A stretch of 64,000 nucleotides of DNA, from contig CAMVLT010000007.1 in NCBI GenBank assembly GCA_947168395.1, forward strand, positions 1-64,000, written 5' to 3'. Positions within the stretch are counted from its first letter, which is position 1. Every line of letters starts with the position of its first letter. Positions 45,069 to 59,664 of this stretch are shown here, one piece after another. The notes beneath the pieces are model-generated. The model was not told the origin of the DNA and made no database searches. It worked only from the letters and a program-made list of their open reading frames with translations. The position numbers were made by a program, and so were the translations under genes. The DNA comes from an uncultured Prevotellaceae bacterium. Its GTDB lineage: Bacteria > Bacteroidota > Bacteroidia > Bacteroidales > Bacteroidaceae.

Positions 45069-45773
45069 TTAAGGTTGCAGTGTAAAACCGAGAACCAGGT
45101 AGGCTTTCTGCGAGCAGGGGTTGCCAGTCACCTGTCCGAAGATGGGAACAGAGAACGAGTCGGTCACTTTGATGTCCTTCGTGGCCCGTAGCGACAGGTT
45201 GGTGACAGCGAATCCCGTTGCGCCGTAGAAGTCGGTGGCAAAAGGGACGGCACCGGCCGTAGCAGTCCAGTCGACTGTCGCGAGTCGGAATGGGACGCTG
45301 GCCTCGACATAGCTGCTGTAGGCCCGCTTGCCGTCCTTGTTTAAGCCGTCGTTACCGGCGAAGTTGGTGAACCATTGCAATGAAGCAAAGCCGAAGTCAT
45401 AGCCGATGTTGGCTTCAAACACGTGGTTCGTCCCGTGGGCGTCGTACTTGAAGTAGCGATTGTCGGGGTCGAGTCCGGCGTTGAACCAGTAGTCGGTCAC
45501 GCCGATGGTCAGTCCGCCGATGGTGTAGCCGAGCGTCAAGTCAAACTCCTTCGTGTCGGCAGGATCAGTCAATCCGTAGCTGCCCCAGGCCGTCAGCGAC
45601 AACCCTTTGTATCCTACGCCGAGGGTCGGCTGCAGCGCCACGCTGCCCAAGTCCTGACCGCGCCAGATGTAACTGCTCACGATGTCACCACTAATTGTTG
45701 TCTCAATCTTTTCCTGTGCAAGGGCGGTGCTGCTAAGCACCATGCCCATTGCCAATATAACAATCTTTTTCAT
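45069..45773 (-). CDS. Outer-membrane beta-barrel protein (TorF-like)
   Basis: 234 aa with a signal peptide (MKKIVILAMGMVLSSTALAQ). Alternating beta strands (ISGDIVSSYIWRGQDLG, LSLTAWGSYGL, FDLTLGYTIGGLTIGVTDYWFN) and an aromatic/aliphatic end (YLVLGFTLQP) indicate an outer-membrane barrel. Its place between two ammonium transporter genes suggests a porin for small nitrogen compounds. That is inference from context; no substrate motif is known to me. Confidence 0.75.
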   Translation of the reverse strand: MKKIVILAMGMVLSSTALAQEKIETTISGDIVSSYIWRGQDLGSVALQPTLGVGYKGLSLTAWGSYGLTDPADTKEFDLTLGYTIGGLTIGVTDYWFNAGLDPDNRYFKYDAHGTNHVFEANIGYDFGFASLQWFTNFAGNDGLNKDGKRAYSSYVEASVPFRLATVDWTATAGAVPFATDFYGATGFAVTNLSLRATKDIKVTDSFSVPIFGQVTGNPCSQKAYLVLGFTLQP

Positions 45774-45803
45774 ACCTTTTTCACCTTTTTTATTTTATTA
45801 CCT

Positions 45804-47057
45804 TTAGTTATAGCAAGCCTCGCCATGTTCATAGATGTCAAGACCTTCCTCTTCGATTCGCTTGTCCACACGGAGGCCGTGCAGCTTCTTAATGCTATAG
45901 AACAGGACAAAACCGCAGGCGGCAGCCCAAAGGTCGATGACCAATATGCCGAAGCACTCAGCACCGAAGAATCCCCAGCCGTGACCATAGAAAGCGCCGT
46001 TCGATGTAGATAGCAGACCTGTCATCAGTGTGCCGAGAATACCGCAGACGCCATGCACACTCGAAGCACCGACAGGGTCGTCGATATGCAGACGGTGGTC
46101 GATGAACTCGATGGCATAGACCAGCACCAATCCACAGACAAGTCCGATGATGACAGCACCGAAGGGCGATACAAGGTCGCAGCCAGCAGTGATGCCTACA
46201 AGACCTGCCAATACACCGTTCAGAGTCAGCGAGAGCGACGGCTTACCATACTTCAGCCAGGTCAGGAACATCGTGGCCGTACCGCCGGCTGCGGCAGCGA
46301 GGTTGGTGGTCAGAAACACGTGGCTGATGGCGATGCGGTTCACTTCGCCGCTGGCTGCCAGCTGAGATCCCGGGTTGAAACCGAACCAGCCGAGCCAAAG
46401 GATAAACACACCCAGCGCCGCCATCGTCAGGTTATGGCCAGGAATAGCGCGGCTCTTGCCGTCCTTGGCATATTTGCCAATACGAGGACCGAGTGCCATC
46501 GCACCAATCAGTGCCAATACGCCACCAACGCTGTGTACGATGGCTGAGCCGGCAAAGTCGTGAAACACATCGCCGAAGGTGGTCATCATAAACCCGTCTT
46601 CGGCATCGTTGCAAAGCCAGCCGCCTCCCCACGTCCAGTGGCCCTCAATGGGATAGATGAACAATGAGATAACAGCGCTGTAAATCAAGTACATCGAAAA
46701 CTTGGTGCGCTCAGCCATAGCTCCGCTGACAATCGTTGCCGAGGTGGCGCAGAAGACGGTCTCAAAAATCAGGAAGCCTTCTACGGGCAGGTCGCCCTTG
46801 TAGAATGAGAGGTCGCCCCAGTTGGGAGCACCGATGAAGCCAGCACCCTCGCTGCCGAACATGAATCCGAAGCCGAGGAAGAAGAACAACAGCGAGCCGA
46901 ACATGAAGTCGACGAAGTTCTTCATCAAGATGTTGGCCGTGTTCTTGCCTCGCGTAAAGCCGGCCTCACACAGCGCGAAGCCCGGCTGCATCCAGAAAAC
47001 CAGCATGGCTGCCAATAGCATCCATACGGTATCGAGTGATAATCCTATTTCGTTCAT
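45804..47057 (-). CDS. amtB: Ammonium transporter (Amt family, second type)
   Basis: 417 aa from MNEIGLSLDTV, with no cleaved signal. Eleven predicted helices; FVDFMFGSLLFFFLGFGFMFG early, HDFAGSAIVHSVGGVLALIG and SVHGVCGILGTL carry the paired pore histidines. It differs in N-terminus and loop lengths from the other Amt and may have different affinity. It directly follows glnK (36 bp), the classic glnK-amtB pairing, so this is the likely GlnK target. The upstream ORF extension is not credible, as it overlaps glnK. Confidence 0.94.
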   Translation of the reverse strand: MNEIGLSLDTVWMLLAAMLVFWMQPGFALCEAGFTRGKNTANILMKNFVDFMFGSLLFFFLGFGFMFGSEGAGFIGAPNWGDLSFYKGDLPVEGFLIFETVFCATSATIVSGAMAERTKFSMYLIYSAVISLFIYPIEGHWTWGGGWLCNDAEDGFMMTTFGDVFHDFAGSAIVHSVGGVLALIGAMALGPRIGKYAKDGKSRAIPGHNLTMAALGVFILWLGWFGFNPGSQLAASGEVNRIAISHVFLTTNLAAAAGGTATMFLTWLKYGKPSLSLTLNGVLAGLVGITAGCDLVSPFGAVIIGLVCGLVLVYAIEFIDHRLHIDDPVGASSVHGVCGILGTLMTGLLSTSNGAFYGHGWGFFGAECFGILVIDLWAAACGFVLFYSIKKLHGLRVDKRIEEEGLDIYEHGEACYN

Positions 47058-47092
47058 ATCTTTAAAGTCTTTGTGTTGTTGTGTTATTCTTA

Positions 47093-47440
47093 TTACTTTT
47101 TGTCTCTCAATACGGTGTCGCCATTCTCGCCCGTGCGGATGGACCATGTGTCAATCATGTCGCTCACGAAGATGCGACCGTCGCCAATCTCACCCGTGTG
47201 TGCCACCTTCAGGATGACCTTCACCGTCGGCTCCACAAACTGGTCGCGGCAGACGATGGTCAGTGCCACGCGCTCTATCACGTCCGTCGAGTACTGCACG
47301 CCACGATATATCCTTTCCTGTCGGCTCTGGCCGATGCCGTGGACGTTGTGGTACTCAAACCAGTCGATGTCCGACGCGAGCAGTGCCTCCTTGACCTCCT
47401 CGAACTTGGTCTTGCGGATAATTGCTTCAATCCTTTTCAT
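47093..47440 (-). CDS. glnK: Nitrogen regulatory protein P-II
   Basis: 115 aa. Begins MKRIEAIIRKTKFEEVKEAL. The T-loop QERIYRGVQYSTDV retains the arginine used to plug Amt and a tyrosine at the uridylylation position. The C-terminal signature HTGEIGDGRIFV binds ATP. P-II trimers sense 2-oxoglutarate and ATP/ADP and gate AmtB. It is the first gene of the minus arm with its own promoter. No GlnD-like enzyme is in the window, so whether the tyrosine is modified is unknown. Confidence 0.95.
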   Translation of the reverse strand: MKRIEAIIRKTKFEEVKEALLASDIDWFEYHNVHGIGQSRQERIYRGVQYSTDVIERVALTIVCRDQFVEPTVKVILKVAHTGEIGDGRIFVSDMIDTWSIRTGENGDTVLRDKK

Positions 47441-47493
47441 ACTTTTTACCTTTTTAATTAATACTTACGTGACATCTTGCAAGATTTCGGCGG

Positions 47494-47501
47494 CAAAGGT
47501 A
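47494..47501 (-). promoter_or_regulatory. Promoter -7 box for the glnK arm
   Basis: TACCTTTG followed by C on the minus strand, about 55 nt before glnK. It probably drives the whole glnK-to-asnB arm. Confidence 0.6.
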
Positions 47502-47713
47502 CGGCGATTCTTGGAAAAAAGCCGCATATAATTCCAACTTTGCATCAACAAAATTCGGCGAAATGACAAAGTGTAAAGCACGGTGTATGGCGAACGGGTT
47601 GTTTGATTGCAATTTGCCGCAGAAACTATCGTTTACAACGCAGAGTGTTACTTGTGCGCGGTTTCAGGGTAAATAAATGTCACGAATAGTATTGTTTTTC
47701 TATCTTTTTGCAT
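47502..47713. other. Divergent control region between glnK and gltB
   Basis: About 210 bp between two facing TACCTTTG boxes. It must hold the regulatory sites of both arms. I see no clean long palindrome; short related strings (GTGTAAAGCAC, GAGTGTTACTTGTG) are the only hints of an operator. No gene. Confidence 0.5.
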
Positions 47714-47721
47714 TACCTTTG
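47714..47721 (+). promoter_or_regulatory. Promoter -7 box for the gltB arm
   Basis: TACCTTTG followed by C, 18 nt before the first ATG and 42 nt before the second. It likely drives gltB-gltD-dapF-dapL-glnN. Confidence 0.65.
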
Positions 47722-47739
47722 CACCCGAAATCGAGATAA

Positions 47740-52389
<4,650 letters not shown>

Positions 52390-52411
52390 AAAAAGGCAAA
52401 AAAGTAAAGAT

Positions 52412-53767
52412 ATGGGAAATCCGAAAGCATTTTTAGAGATACACCGCCAGGAGGCGGGCTACCGTCCGATTCACGATAGAATCCACGACTTCGGCGAGGT
52501 GGAGCAGACACTCAACACGCACCAGCGCCGCGAGCAGGCCTCGCGATGCATGGACTGCGGCGTGCCCTTCTGCCACTGGGCCTGTCCGTTAGGCAACAAG
52601 GCGCCCGAGTGGAACGACGCCCTCTATCGTGGCGACTGGGAACGGGCCTTCCGCCTGCTCGCGTCGACCAACCCATTCCCCGAGTTCACCGGCCGCATCT
52701 GTCCCGCCCTGTGCGAGAAGGCCTGCGTGCTGAACCGCTTCAACCACGAGCCGACCACCAACCGCGAGGACGAGTGCGCCATCATCGAGGGCGCCTTCCG
52801 CGAGGGCTACATCCAGCCCCGCGTGCCCCAGAGAAACGGCCGGCACGTGGCCGTCGTCGGCGCCGGACCAGCCGGCCTCGCCTGTGCCGACGCCCTCAAC
52901 CAGATGGGCTACACCGTCACCGTCGTCGAGCAGAACGAGGCCGCCGGCGGCCTGCTGCGCTACGGCATCCCCAACTTCAAGCTGAACAAGGCCATCATCG
53001 ACCGCCGCATCCGCCTGATGCAGCAGGAAGGCATCGCCTTCCGCTACGGCGAAGCTGTCCCGTCTGTTGCTGTATCACAGCAACTTACGCAACAGTACGC
53101 CGCCGTAGTCCTCGCCACCGGCACACCCACCGCCCGCGACCTCCGCATCCCCGGCCGCCAGCTTCGCGGCGTCCACTTCGCCCTCGAACTGCTCGCCCAG
53201 CAGAACCGCGTCCTCGCCGGCATCGAGTTCACGAAGGCCGACCGCATCACCGCCCGCGACAAGGACGTCCTCGTCATCGGCGGCGGCGACACCGGCTCCG
53301 ACTGCATCGGCACCGCCCACCGCCAGGGCGCCCGCTCCGTCACCCAGATCGAAATCATGCCACGCCCGGTGGAGGGCCCCGACGACCCGCAGAACCCGTG
53401 GCCCAACTACCCGCGCACGCTCAAGACCACCTCAAGCCACGAGGAGGGCTGCACCCGCCGCTGGAACATCAACACGCTGGAGTTCCTCGGTGAGAACGGC
53501 TCCCTGACCGGCGTCAAGGTGCAGGAGATAGACTGGAAACCTAATCCCGACGGTGTTCGCCCCGTCATGGTGGAGAAGGGCGACCCCTACGTCATCAAGG
53601 CCGAGCTGTGCCTCCTGGCCATGGGATTCCTCAAGCCCGAGCACCCCGCCTACCCCGAGAACGTCTTCCTCTGCGGCGACGCCCGGAACGGCGCCTCGCT
53701 CGTCGTCCGCGCCATGGCCAGCGGCATCGAGACCGCCAAGAAAGTAAACGAATACCTATGCAAATGA
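52412..53767 (+). CDS. gltD: Glutamate synthase small subunit
   Basis: 451 aa. N-terminal cysteines for two 4Fe-4S clusters ([18 protein letters not shown] and [11 protein letters not shown]), FAD-binding [17 protein letters not shown] and NADPH-binding [13 protein letters not shown]. It passes electrons from NAD(P)H to the FMN and Fe-S of GltB. Its last bases overlap the dapF start (ATGA). Third codon positions are strikingly C/G-rich compared with genes in the first third of the window. Confidence 0.97.
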   Translation: MGNPKAFLEIHRQEAGYRPIHDRIHDFGEVEQTLNTHQRREQASRCMDCGVPFCHWACPLGNKAPEWNDALYRGDWERAFRLLASTNPFPEFTGRICPALCEKACVLNRFNHEPTTNREDECAIIEGAFREGYIQPRVPQRNGRHVAVVGAGPAGLACADALNQMGYTVTVVEQNEAAGGLLRYGIPNFKLNKAIIDRRIRLMQQEGIAFRYGEAVPSVAVSQQLTQQYAAVVLATGTPTARDLRIPGRQLRGVHFALELLAQQNRVLAGIEFTKADRITARDKDVLVIGGGDTGSDCIGTAHRQGARSVTQIEIMPRPVEGPDDPQNPWPNYPRTLKTTSSHEEGCTRRWNINTLEFLGENGSLTGVKVQEIDWKPNPDGVRPVMVEKGDPYVIKAELCLLAMGFLKPEHPAYPENVFLCGDARNGASLVVRAMASGIETAKKVNEYLCK

Positions 53768-54648
53768 GAATCCCCTTCACCAAAATGCACGGCTGCGGCA
53801 ACGACTACATCTACGTCGATGCCATGCAGCATCCCATAGCCGACCCAGCCCGCGTCGCCATCGCCTGGAGCGACCGCCACAAGGGCATCGGCTCCGACGG
53901 CCTCGTCCTCATCGACCGCAGCCCCGTCCCGGAGGCCGACTACGCCATGCGCATCTTCAACGCCGACGGCTCCGAGGCCATGATGTGCGGCAATGCCTCG
54001 CGCTGCATCGGCAAGTACCTCTACGAGAAGACCCACCCCTGGCCCCTCCCTGTGAGGGAAGGAAATGGATACCAAGAGACCGAGATACGCTTGCTTACCC
54101 TTTCAGGCATCAAGACCCTCTATCTACGCATTGTCAACGGTATCGTCGAGTCCGTCACCGTCGATATGGGCGAACCCGTCTTCGAGGACGAGTCGCAGTT
54201 CCTGGCTGGTCGCAGTCAAGGGCACGGCACGTTCGTCTCGATGGGCAACCCCCACTACGTCATCTTCACCGACGATGTGCATCAGGTGGCCGAGACGGGC
54301 CGTAAACTTGAGCACCATCCGGCTTTCCCCCAGCGCTGCAACATCGAGTTTGCCTGCGTGCAGGCTGACGGCAGCATCCGCACCCGCGTCTGGGAGCGTG
54401 GCAGCGGCATCACCCAGGCCTGCGGCACCGGCGCCTGCGCCACCGCCGTCGCCGCCTGCCTCACCGGTCGCGCCGGCCGCACCAGCGACATCGTCATGGA
54501 CGGCGGCACCCTCCACATCGAGTGGCGCGAGGCCGACCGCTCGGCCGAAGGACGCTTTTTCCAAAAGAACCACGTCTACATGACCGGCCCCGCCGCCTTC
54601 GTCTTCGACGGCGAAATCGACGTCCCCGAAATTATCAATTGTCAATGA
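53764..54648 (+). CDS. dapF: Diaminopimelate epimerase
   Basis: 294 aa from [15 protein letters not shown]; an ATG two codons earlier (53758) is also possible. The two catalytic cysteines are in [11 protein letters not shown] and ACGTGACAT. It interconverts LL- and meso-diaminopimelate for lysine and peptidoglycan. A palindromic monomer inserts [14 protein letters not shown] after YLYEKT, between the two domain halves. The ORF track's upstream extension is the shadow of gltD. The final residues EIINCQ are encoded by an ATTATCAATTGTCAAT repeat that continues past the stop. Confidence 0.95.
   Translation: MRIPFTKMHGCGNDYIYVDAMQHPIADPARVAIAWSDRHKGIGSDGLVLIDRSPVPEADYAMRIFNADGSEAMMCGNASRCIGKYLYEKTHPWPLPVREGNGYQETEIRLLTLSGIKTLYLRIVNGIVESVTVDMGEPVFEDESQFLAGRSQGHGTFVSMGNPHYVIFTDDVHQVAETGRKLEHHPAFPQRCNIEFACVQADGSIRTRVWERGSGITQACGTGACATAVAACLTGRAGRTSDIVMDGGTLHIEWREADRSAEGRFFQKNHVYMTGPAAFVFDGEIDVPEIINCQ
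54032..54073 (+). repeat. Palindromic element in dapF, single monomer
   Basis: CACCCCTGGCCCCTCCC, TGTGAGGGA, then AGGAAATGGATACC: the gltB-type monomer with a few changes that weaken the hairpin's right arm. The reading frame is the same as in gltB and the GH2 gene. Confidence 0.88.
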
Positions 54649-54662
54649 TCAATTAGAAAAAT

Positions 54663-55901
54663 ATGGCATTAGTAAACATCCACTTCCTGAACCTCCAGCA
54701 GAACTACCTGTTCGCCGACATCGCCAAGAAGGTCAACGCCTTCCGTGTGATGCACCCCAAGGCCGATGTCATCAGCCTCGGCATCGGCGACGTCACCCAG
54801 CCGCTCTGCCCCGCCGTCGTCGAGGCCATGCACCGTGCCGTCGACGAGATGGCCACCGCCGACGGCTTCCGTGGCTACGGCCCCGAGCAGGGCTACGACT
54901 TCCTGCGCGAGGCCATCCTGAAGAACGACTTCCAGCCGCGTGGCGTCCGCCTCAGCATCGACGAGGTATTCATCAACGACGGCGCCAAGAGCGACACCGG
55001 CAACTTCCAGGAGCTGCTGCACTGGGACAACTTCATCGGCGTCACCGACCCCATCTATCCCGTCTACATCGACTCCAACGTCATGATAGGCCGCTGCGGC
55101 ACCTACCGCGACGGCCGCTGGACCAACGTGCGCTACATGCCCACCACCGCCGAGAACGGTTTCATTCCCGAACTGCCTAAGGGACGCCCCGTGGACGTCA
55201 TCTACCTCTGCTATCCCAACAACCCGACGGGCACCGTCATCACCCGCCAGGAACTGCGCAAGTGGGTGAACTACGCCCTGAAGAACGATGCCCTCATCCT
55301 CTTCGATGCCGCCTACCAGGCTTACATCCAGGACCCGGACATCCCGCACAGCATCTACGAGATTCGCGGCGCCCGCAAGTGTGCCGTCGAGTTCCGCTCG
55401 TTCTCCAAGACCGCCGGATTCACCGGCGTCCGCTGCGGCTACACCATCGTCCCCAAGGACGTCAGCGTCAGCACCTTCGAGGGCGAGCGCATCCCCCTCA
55501 ACCAGCTCTGGCTGCGCCGCCAGTGTACCAAGTTCAACGGCACCAGCTACATCTCCCAGCGCGCCGCCGAGGCCATCTACTCGCCCGAGGGCAAGCAGCA
55601 GGTGCAGCAGACCATCAACTACTACATGCAGAACGCCGCCCGTATGCTCAGCGTGCTGCGCGGCTTAGGCTTCGAGGTCTACGGCGGCGAGCACGCCCCC
55701 TATATCTGGATGCGCGTCCCCGACGGCACCACCTCCTGGCAGTTCTTCGAGCAGTTGCTCTACGGCGCCAACGTCGTCTGCACCCCCGGTGTCGGCTTCG
55801 GTCCCTCCGGCGAGGGCTACGTCCGCTTCACAGCCTTCGGCAGTCACGAACAGACTGAGGAAGCGCTCAAACGAATAGAGAAATGGAAGAATCAACATTA
55901 A
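54663..55901 (+). CDS. dapL: LL-diaminopimelate aminotransferase
   Basis: 412 aa, class I/II PLP aminotransferase. The PLP lysine is in [27 protein letters not shown] is the family's substrate loop. It makes LL-diaminopimelate from tetrahydrodipicolinate and glutamate in one step, and DapF then epimerises it. Together these replace the acyl-intermediate route. Linking it to gltBD makes sense as it consumes glutamate. It is 14 bp after dapF and 22 bp before glnN. Confidence 0.95.
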   Translation: MALVNIHFLNLQQNYLFADIAKKVNAFRVMHPKADVISLGIGDVTQPLCPAVVEAMHRAVDEMATADGFRGYGPEQGYDFLREAILKNDFQPRGVRLSIDEVFINDGAKSDTGNFQELLHWDNFIGVTDPIYPVYIDSNVMIGRCGTYRDGRWTNVRYMPTTAENGFIPELPKGRPVDVIYLCYPNNPTGTVITRQELRKWVNYALKNDALILFDAAYQAYIQDPDIPHSIYEIRGARKCAVEFRSFSKTAGFTGVRCGYTIVPKDVSVSTFEGERIPLNQLWLRRQCTKFNGTSYISQRAAEAIYSPEGKQQVQQTINYYMQNAARMLSVLRGLGFEVYGGEHAPYIWMRVPDGTTSWQFFEQLLYGANVVCTPGVGFGPSGEGYVRFTAFGSHEQTEEALKRIEKWKNQH

Positions 55902-55923
55902 CAAACACTAAACAACAACAATT

Positions 55924-58140
55924 ATGGAAGCATTAAGATTTCAGGTTGTCGGCGAGGCGTTCAAGAAGAAGCCGCTCGACGTAAAAGCACCAATTGAGAG
56001 GCCTGCGAAGTATTTCGGTAGCAAGGTCTTCAACCGTGAGAAGATGTACAAGTACCTGCCCAAGAATGTCTATGAGAAAATGCTCGACGTGATGGACAAC
56101 GGTGCACGGCTCGACCGCGATGTGGCCGATGCCGTTGCTGCCGGCATGAAACAGTGGGCCACGGAGAATGGCGTGACGCACTATACCCACTGGTTCCAGC
56201 CGCTGACTGAAGGCACCGCCGAGAAACACGACTCATTCATAGAGCACGACGGCAAGGGCGGTATGGTCGAGGAGTTCACCGGCAAACTGCTCGTCCAGCA
56301 GGAGCCCGATGCATCGTCGTTCCCCTCCGGTGGCATCCGCAGCACCTTCGAGGCTCGTGGCTACTCGGCCTGGGACCCTACGTCGCCGGTCTTCATTATC
56401 GACGACACACTCTGCATCCCCACCGTATTTATATCGTACACGGGCGAGGCGCTCGACTACAAGGCTCCGCTGCTTCGTGCGCTGCATGCCGTCAACGTGG
56501 CCGCCACGGACGTGTGCCACTACTTTGACCCAACGGTCAAGAAGGTGACCTCCAACCTCGGTTGGGAGCAGGAGTACTTCCTCGTTGACGAGGGCCTTTA
56601 CTCAGCCCGCCCCGACCTGCTGCTGACAGGACGCACCCTGATGGGCCACGACTCGGCCAAGAACCAGCAGATGGACGACCACTACTTCGGCTCCATCCCC
56701 GAGCGCGTCGCCGCTTTTATGCGCGAGCTGGAGATTGTCGCACTCGAACTGGGCATTCCCTGCAAGACGCGCCACAACGAGGTGGCACCCAACCAGTTTG
56801 AACTGGCACCTATCTTCGAGGAGACCAACCTGGCCGTCGACCATAACATGCTGCTGATGTCGCTGATGAAACGCGTGGCCCGCAAGCACGGCTTCCGCGT
56901 GCTGCTTCACGAAAAGCCCTTTGCCGGCATCAACGGCTCGGGCAAGCACAACAATTGGTCGCTGAGCACAGACAACGGCGTACTGCTCCACGCCCCTGGT
57001 AAGACGGCCGAACAGAACCTGCGCTTCGCCACCTTCATCGTCGAGACGCTGATGGGTGTCTATCGCCACAACGGACTGCTCAAGGCATCAATCATGTCGG
57101 CCACCAACGCCCACCGCTTGGGTGCCAACGAGGCACCGCCCGCCATTATATCGTCGTTCCTCGGTAAGCAGGTCAGCGAGTTGCTCGACCACATCGAGAA
57201 GGCTGACGTCAGCGACATCCTCGCTATGGCTGGCAAGCAGGGCATGAAGATGGATATCCCTGAGATTCCCGAACTCTTCATCGACAACACCGACCGCAAC
57301 CGCACGTCGCCCTTCGCCTTTACCGGCAACCGCTTCGAATTCCGCGCCGTAGGTTCAGAGGCTAACTGCGCCTCGGCCATGATTGCGCTGAACAGCGCCG
57401 TCGCCGAAGCCCTGGTTGACTTCAAGAAGCGTGTGGATGCCCTCGTTCCCGAACTGGAGAAGACACTCGATGGCACAGGTCACAGCGCCACGTTCCATGC
57501 CATCATCGACGTGCTGCGCGAGGACATCAAGACCTGCAAGCCCATACGTTTTGACGGCAATGGTTACAGCGACGAGTGGGTTGTTGAAGCTGAGAAGCGT
57601 GGACTGGACGTAGAGAAGTCGTGTCCCAGAATCTTTGAGCGCTACCTCGACGACGCCAGCGTCAAGATGTTCGAGAGCCTTGGCGTGATGACTAAGAAAG
57701 AACTGGAGGCCCGCAACGAGGTGAAGTGGGAGACCTACACGAAGAAGATTCAGATAGAGGCCCGCGTGCTGGGCGACCTGTCAATGAACCACATCATCCC
57801 CGTCGCCACCCGCTACCAGACGCAGCTGCTTCAGAACATCAGCAACATGGCTGTGGTCTTCCCCATCGACACGGCTGACAAACTGTCTGCCCGCAACAAG
57901 AAAATCATCCAGGAGATTGCCGAGCGTACCAGTGCCATCGAGAAGGGGGTAGAGGAACTGGTTGAGGCTCGCAAGAAGGCCAACAAAATTGCCGACGAGC
58001 ACGACAAGGCCATAGCCTATCACGACACCGTGGAACCGTATCTTGACGCCATCCGCTATCAGATTGACAAGTTGGAACTCATCGTCGACGACAGCCTCTG
58101 GCCACTGCCGAAGTACCGCGAGCTGTTGTTCATCAGATAA
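55924..58140 (+). CDS. glnN: Glutamine synthetase type III
   Basis: 738 aa, the length of GSIII and far above type I (about 470). GSIII signatures: FPSGGIRSTFEARGYSAWDP, NKxG-type LGWEQEYFLVDEGLY, KTRHNEVAPNQFELAPIFEE and GSGKHNNWSLSTDNG. It makes glutamine from glutamate, ammonium and ATP, the entry point for every amidotransferase of this island. Last gene of the plus arm. A small CAAGaaaaCTTG hairpin and the module B repeat follow its stop. Confidence 0.97.
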   Translation: MEALRFQVVGEAFKKKPLDVKAPIERPAKYFGSKVFNREKMYKYLPKNVYEKMLDVMDNGARLDRDVADAVAAGMKQWATENGVTHYTHWFQPLTEGTAEKHDSFIEHDGKGGMVEEFTGKLLVQQEPDASSFPSGGIRSTFEARGYSAWDPTSPVFIIDDTLCIPTVFISYTGEALDYKAPLLRALHAVNVAATDVCHYFDPTVKKVTSNLGWEQEYFLVDEGLYSARPDLLLTGRTLMGHDSAKNQQMDDHYFGSIPERVAAFMRELEIVALELGIPCKTRHNEVAPNQFELAPIFEETNLAVDHNMLLMSLMKRVARKHGFRVLLHEKPFAGINGSGKHNNWSLSTDNGVLLHAPGKTAEQNLRFATFIVETLMGVYRHNGLLKASIMSATNAHRLGANEAPPAIISSFLGKQVSELLDHIEKADVSDILAMAGKQGMKMDIPEIPELFIDNTDRNRTSPFAFTGNRFEFRAVGSEANCASAMIALNSAVAEALVDFKKRVDALVPELEKTLDGTGHSATFHAIIDVLREDIKTCKPIRFDGNGYSDEWVVEAEKRGLDVEKSCPRIFERYLDDASVKMFESLGVMTKKELEARNEVKWETYTKKIQIEARVLGDLSMNHIIPVATRYQTQLLQNISNMAVVFPIDTADKLSARNKKIIQEIAERTSAIEKGVEELVEARKKANKIADEHDKAIAYHDTVEPYLDAIRYQIDKLELIVDDSLWPLPKYRELLFIR

Positions 58141-58169
58141 CAAGAAAACTTGTTACACATAGAATTTCT

Positions 58170-58259
58170 TGAAAAAGGGTGATACGCTGACACAATGCCG
58201 ATGTACAAAGGCTGTGCAACGTTTTAGAGGGTGACACAGGGTGACACAAGGGTGACACA
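58170..58259 (-). repeat. GTGTCACC repeat (module B), copy 2, inverted
   Basis: Reverse complement of the copy at 35433. Both copies immediately follow the 3' end of the outermost gene of the nitrogen island (asnB and glnN), in the same orientation relative to that gene. Confidence 0.85.
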
Positions 58260-58275
58260 CTTTGGAACTAAGAAT

Positions 58276-58422
58276 TAGCCGCGCAAGGTAGGGTAAAGTC
58301 ATCTGATGCTGTAGAGTAATTTAGGGTTGCCCCACGGCAAACTCCTAAATTCTCTCGAGAATTGGAGAGTTTACCCTACCTAAACTTTTACTCACCCTAC
58401 GGCAAACCCTCAAATTCTCTCG
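58276..58422 (+). repeat. TAGGGTAAAG/TTTACCC repeat (module A), copy 2
   Basis: Very similar over about 145 bp to 35168-35315, in direct orientation. Differences are mostly single bases (TACGGTAAG to CACGGCAAA types). Together with module B it makes up most of the 440-bp gap after glnN. Confidence 0.85.
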
Positions 58423-58557
58423 TGACAACGTTGTTATACTATGCAACTCCAAGAAGACGACCTGTACTGAAACGAGGAGTGAAGAACTCTTTTGGCAGGA
58501 AATAAGGCGAAGAATCAAAAATATGGGTGATTTGTAAGGATAGTCAGTTTATTTTTG

Positions 58558-58565
58558 TACCTTTG
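58558..58565 (+). promoter_or_regulatory. Promoter -7 box for the epimerase gene
   Basis: TACCTTTG followed by C, 18 nt before the ATG at 58584. It excludes the longer ORF start at 58527. Confidence 0.65.
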
Positions 58566-58583
58566 CAGCCAAAAAGGAAGAAA

Positions 58584-59585
58584 ATGAAGATACTGATTAC
58601 AGGAGCCAGCGGTTTTATCGGCTCGTTCATTGTGGAAGAGGCGTTGCGACGGGGACTGGAGACGTGGGCCGTCGTCAGGCGGAGCAGCTCGAAAGCCTAC
58701 CTGACGGACGAACGCATACACTTCATTGAACTGAACCTCTCGTCGAAGGTACAATTGGTGGAGCAGCTGCGCGGCCATGAGTTTGACTATGTGGTGCATG
58801 CTGCCGGCGTGACGAAATGTCTGAACAAAGCCGACTTCTACCGCGTCAACACCGAGGGGACGAAAAACCTGGTGAACGCCTTGCTGGAGCTGCAGATGCC
58901 GCTGCAACGGTTTGTGTATATCAGTTCGCTAAGCGTCTTCGGAGCCATCCGCGAGCAACAGCCTTACGAGGAGATACGTGAGACGGACACGCCGCAGCCG
59001 AATACGGAATATGGCCGCAGCAAGCTGGAGGCGGAACGGTGGCTGGATGACCTCTCACGCAAAAGGGCTTTTCCCTACGTCATCCTGCGGCCTACAGGGG
59101 TCTATGGCCCTCGGGAGCGGGACTACTTCATGATGGCCAAGAGCATCAAGGGTCACAGCGACTTTGCCGTAGGCTTCAAGCGCCAGGACATCACGTTTGT
59201 ATATGTCACCGATGTGGTGCAGGCTGTGTTCTTGGCATTGGAGAAAGGGCAGACTGGCCGCAAGTATTTCCTGAGTGACGGACAGGTGTACCAAAGCACA
59301 ACGTTCAGCGACCTGATTCACGAGGAGCTGGGCCGCCCGTGGTGGATTCGCATTACGGCACCCGTCTGGGTGCTCCGCATCGTCACCTTCTTTGGTGAGC
59401 ACATCGGCCACTTGACGGGCAAGGTGACGGCGCTTAACAACGACAAATACAATATACTGAAACAGCGCAACTGGCGCTGTGACATACAACCGGCCATCGA
59501 CGAGCTGGGCTACCGGCCGGAAGTGGACCTGAAAGAGGGTGTGCGCCGTAGTATAAAATGGTATAAGGAGAACGGGTGGCTGTGA
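58584..59585 (+). CDS. NAD-dependent epimerase/dehydratase family protein
   Basis: 333 aa. Extended short-chain dehydrogenase: Rossmann LITGASGFIGSF, VVHAAG, the serine of YISSLSVFG and the YxxxK pair in TEYGRSKLEAERW. The C-terminal part (RPTGVYGPRERDYFMM) is the substrate-binding region. It may act on a nucleotide sugar or a steroid/terpenoid-like alcohol; the substrate cannot be read. It is followed by the PAP2 gene after a short repeat-rich gap (CGGACAAACACGGACGGACACGGAC). Confidence 0.88.
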   Translation: MKILITGASGFIGSFIVEEALRRGLETWAVVRRSSSKAYLTDERIHFIELNLSSKVQLVEQLRGHEFDYVVHAAGVTKCLNKADFYRVNTEGTKNLVNALLELQMPLQRFVYISSLSVFGAIREQQPYEEIRETDTPQPNTEYGRSKLEAERWLDDLSRKRAFPYVILRPTGVYGPRERDYFMMAKSIKGHSDFAVGFKRQDITFVYVTDVVQAVFLALEKGQTGRKYFLSDGQVYQSTTFSDLIHEELGRPWWIRITAPVWVLRIVTFFGEHIGHLTGKVTALNNDKYNILKQRNWRCDIQPAIDELGYRPEVDLKEGVRRSIKWYKENGWL

Positions 59586-59664
59586 AAAGGAGCAACGGAC
59601 AAACACGGACGGACACGGACAAAAAGAGTAAGTCCGTGAAAGTCAGGTGCAAATAATGAATTAG

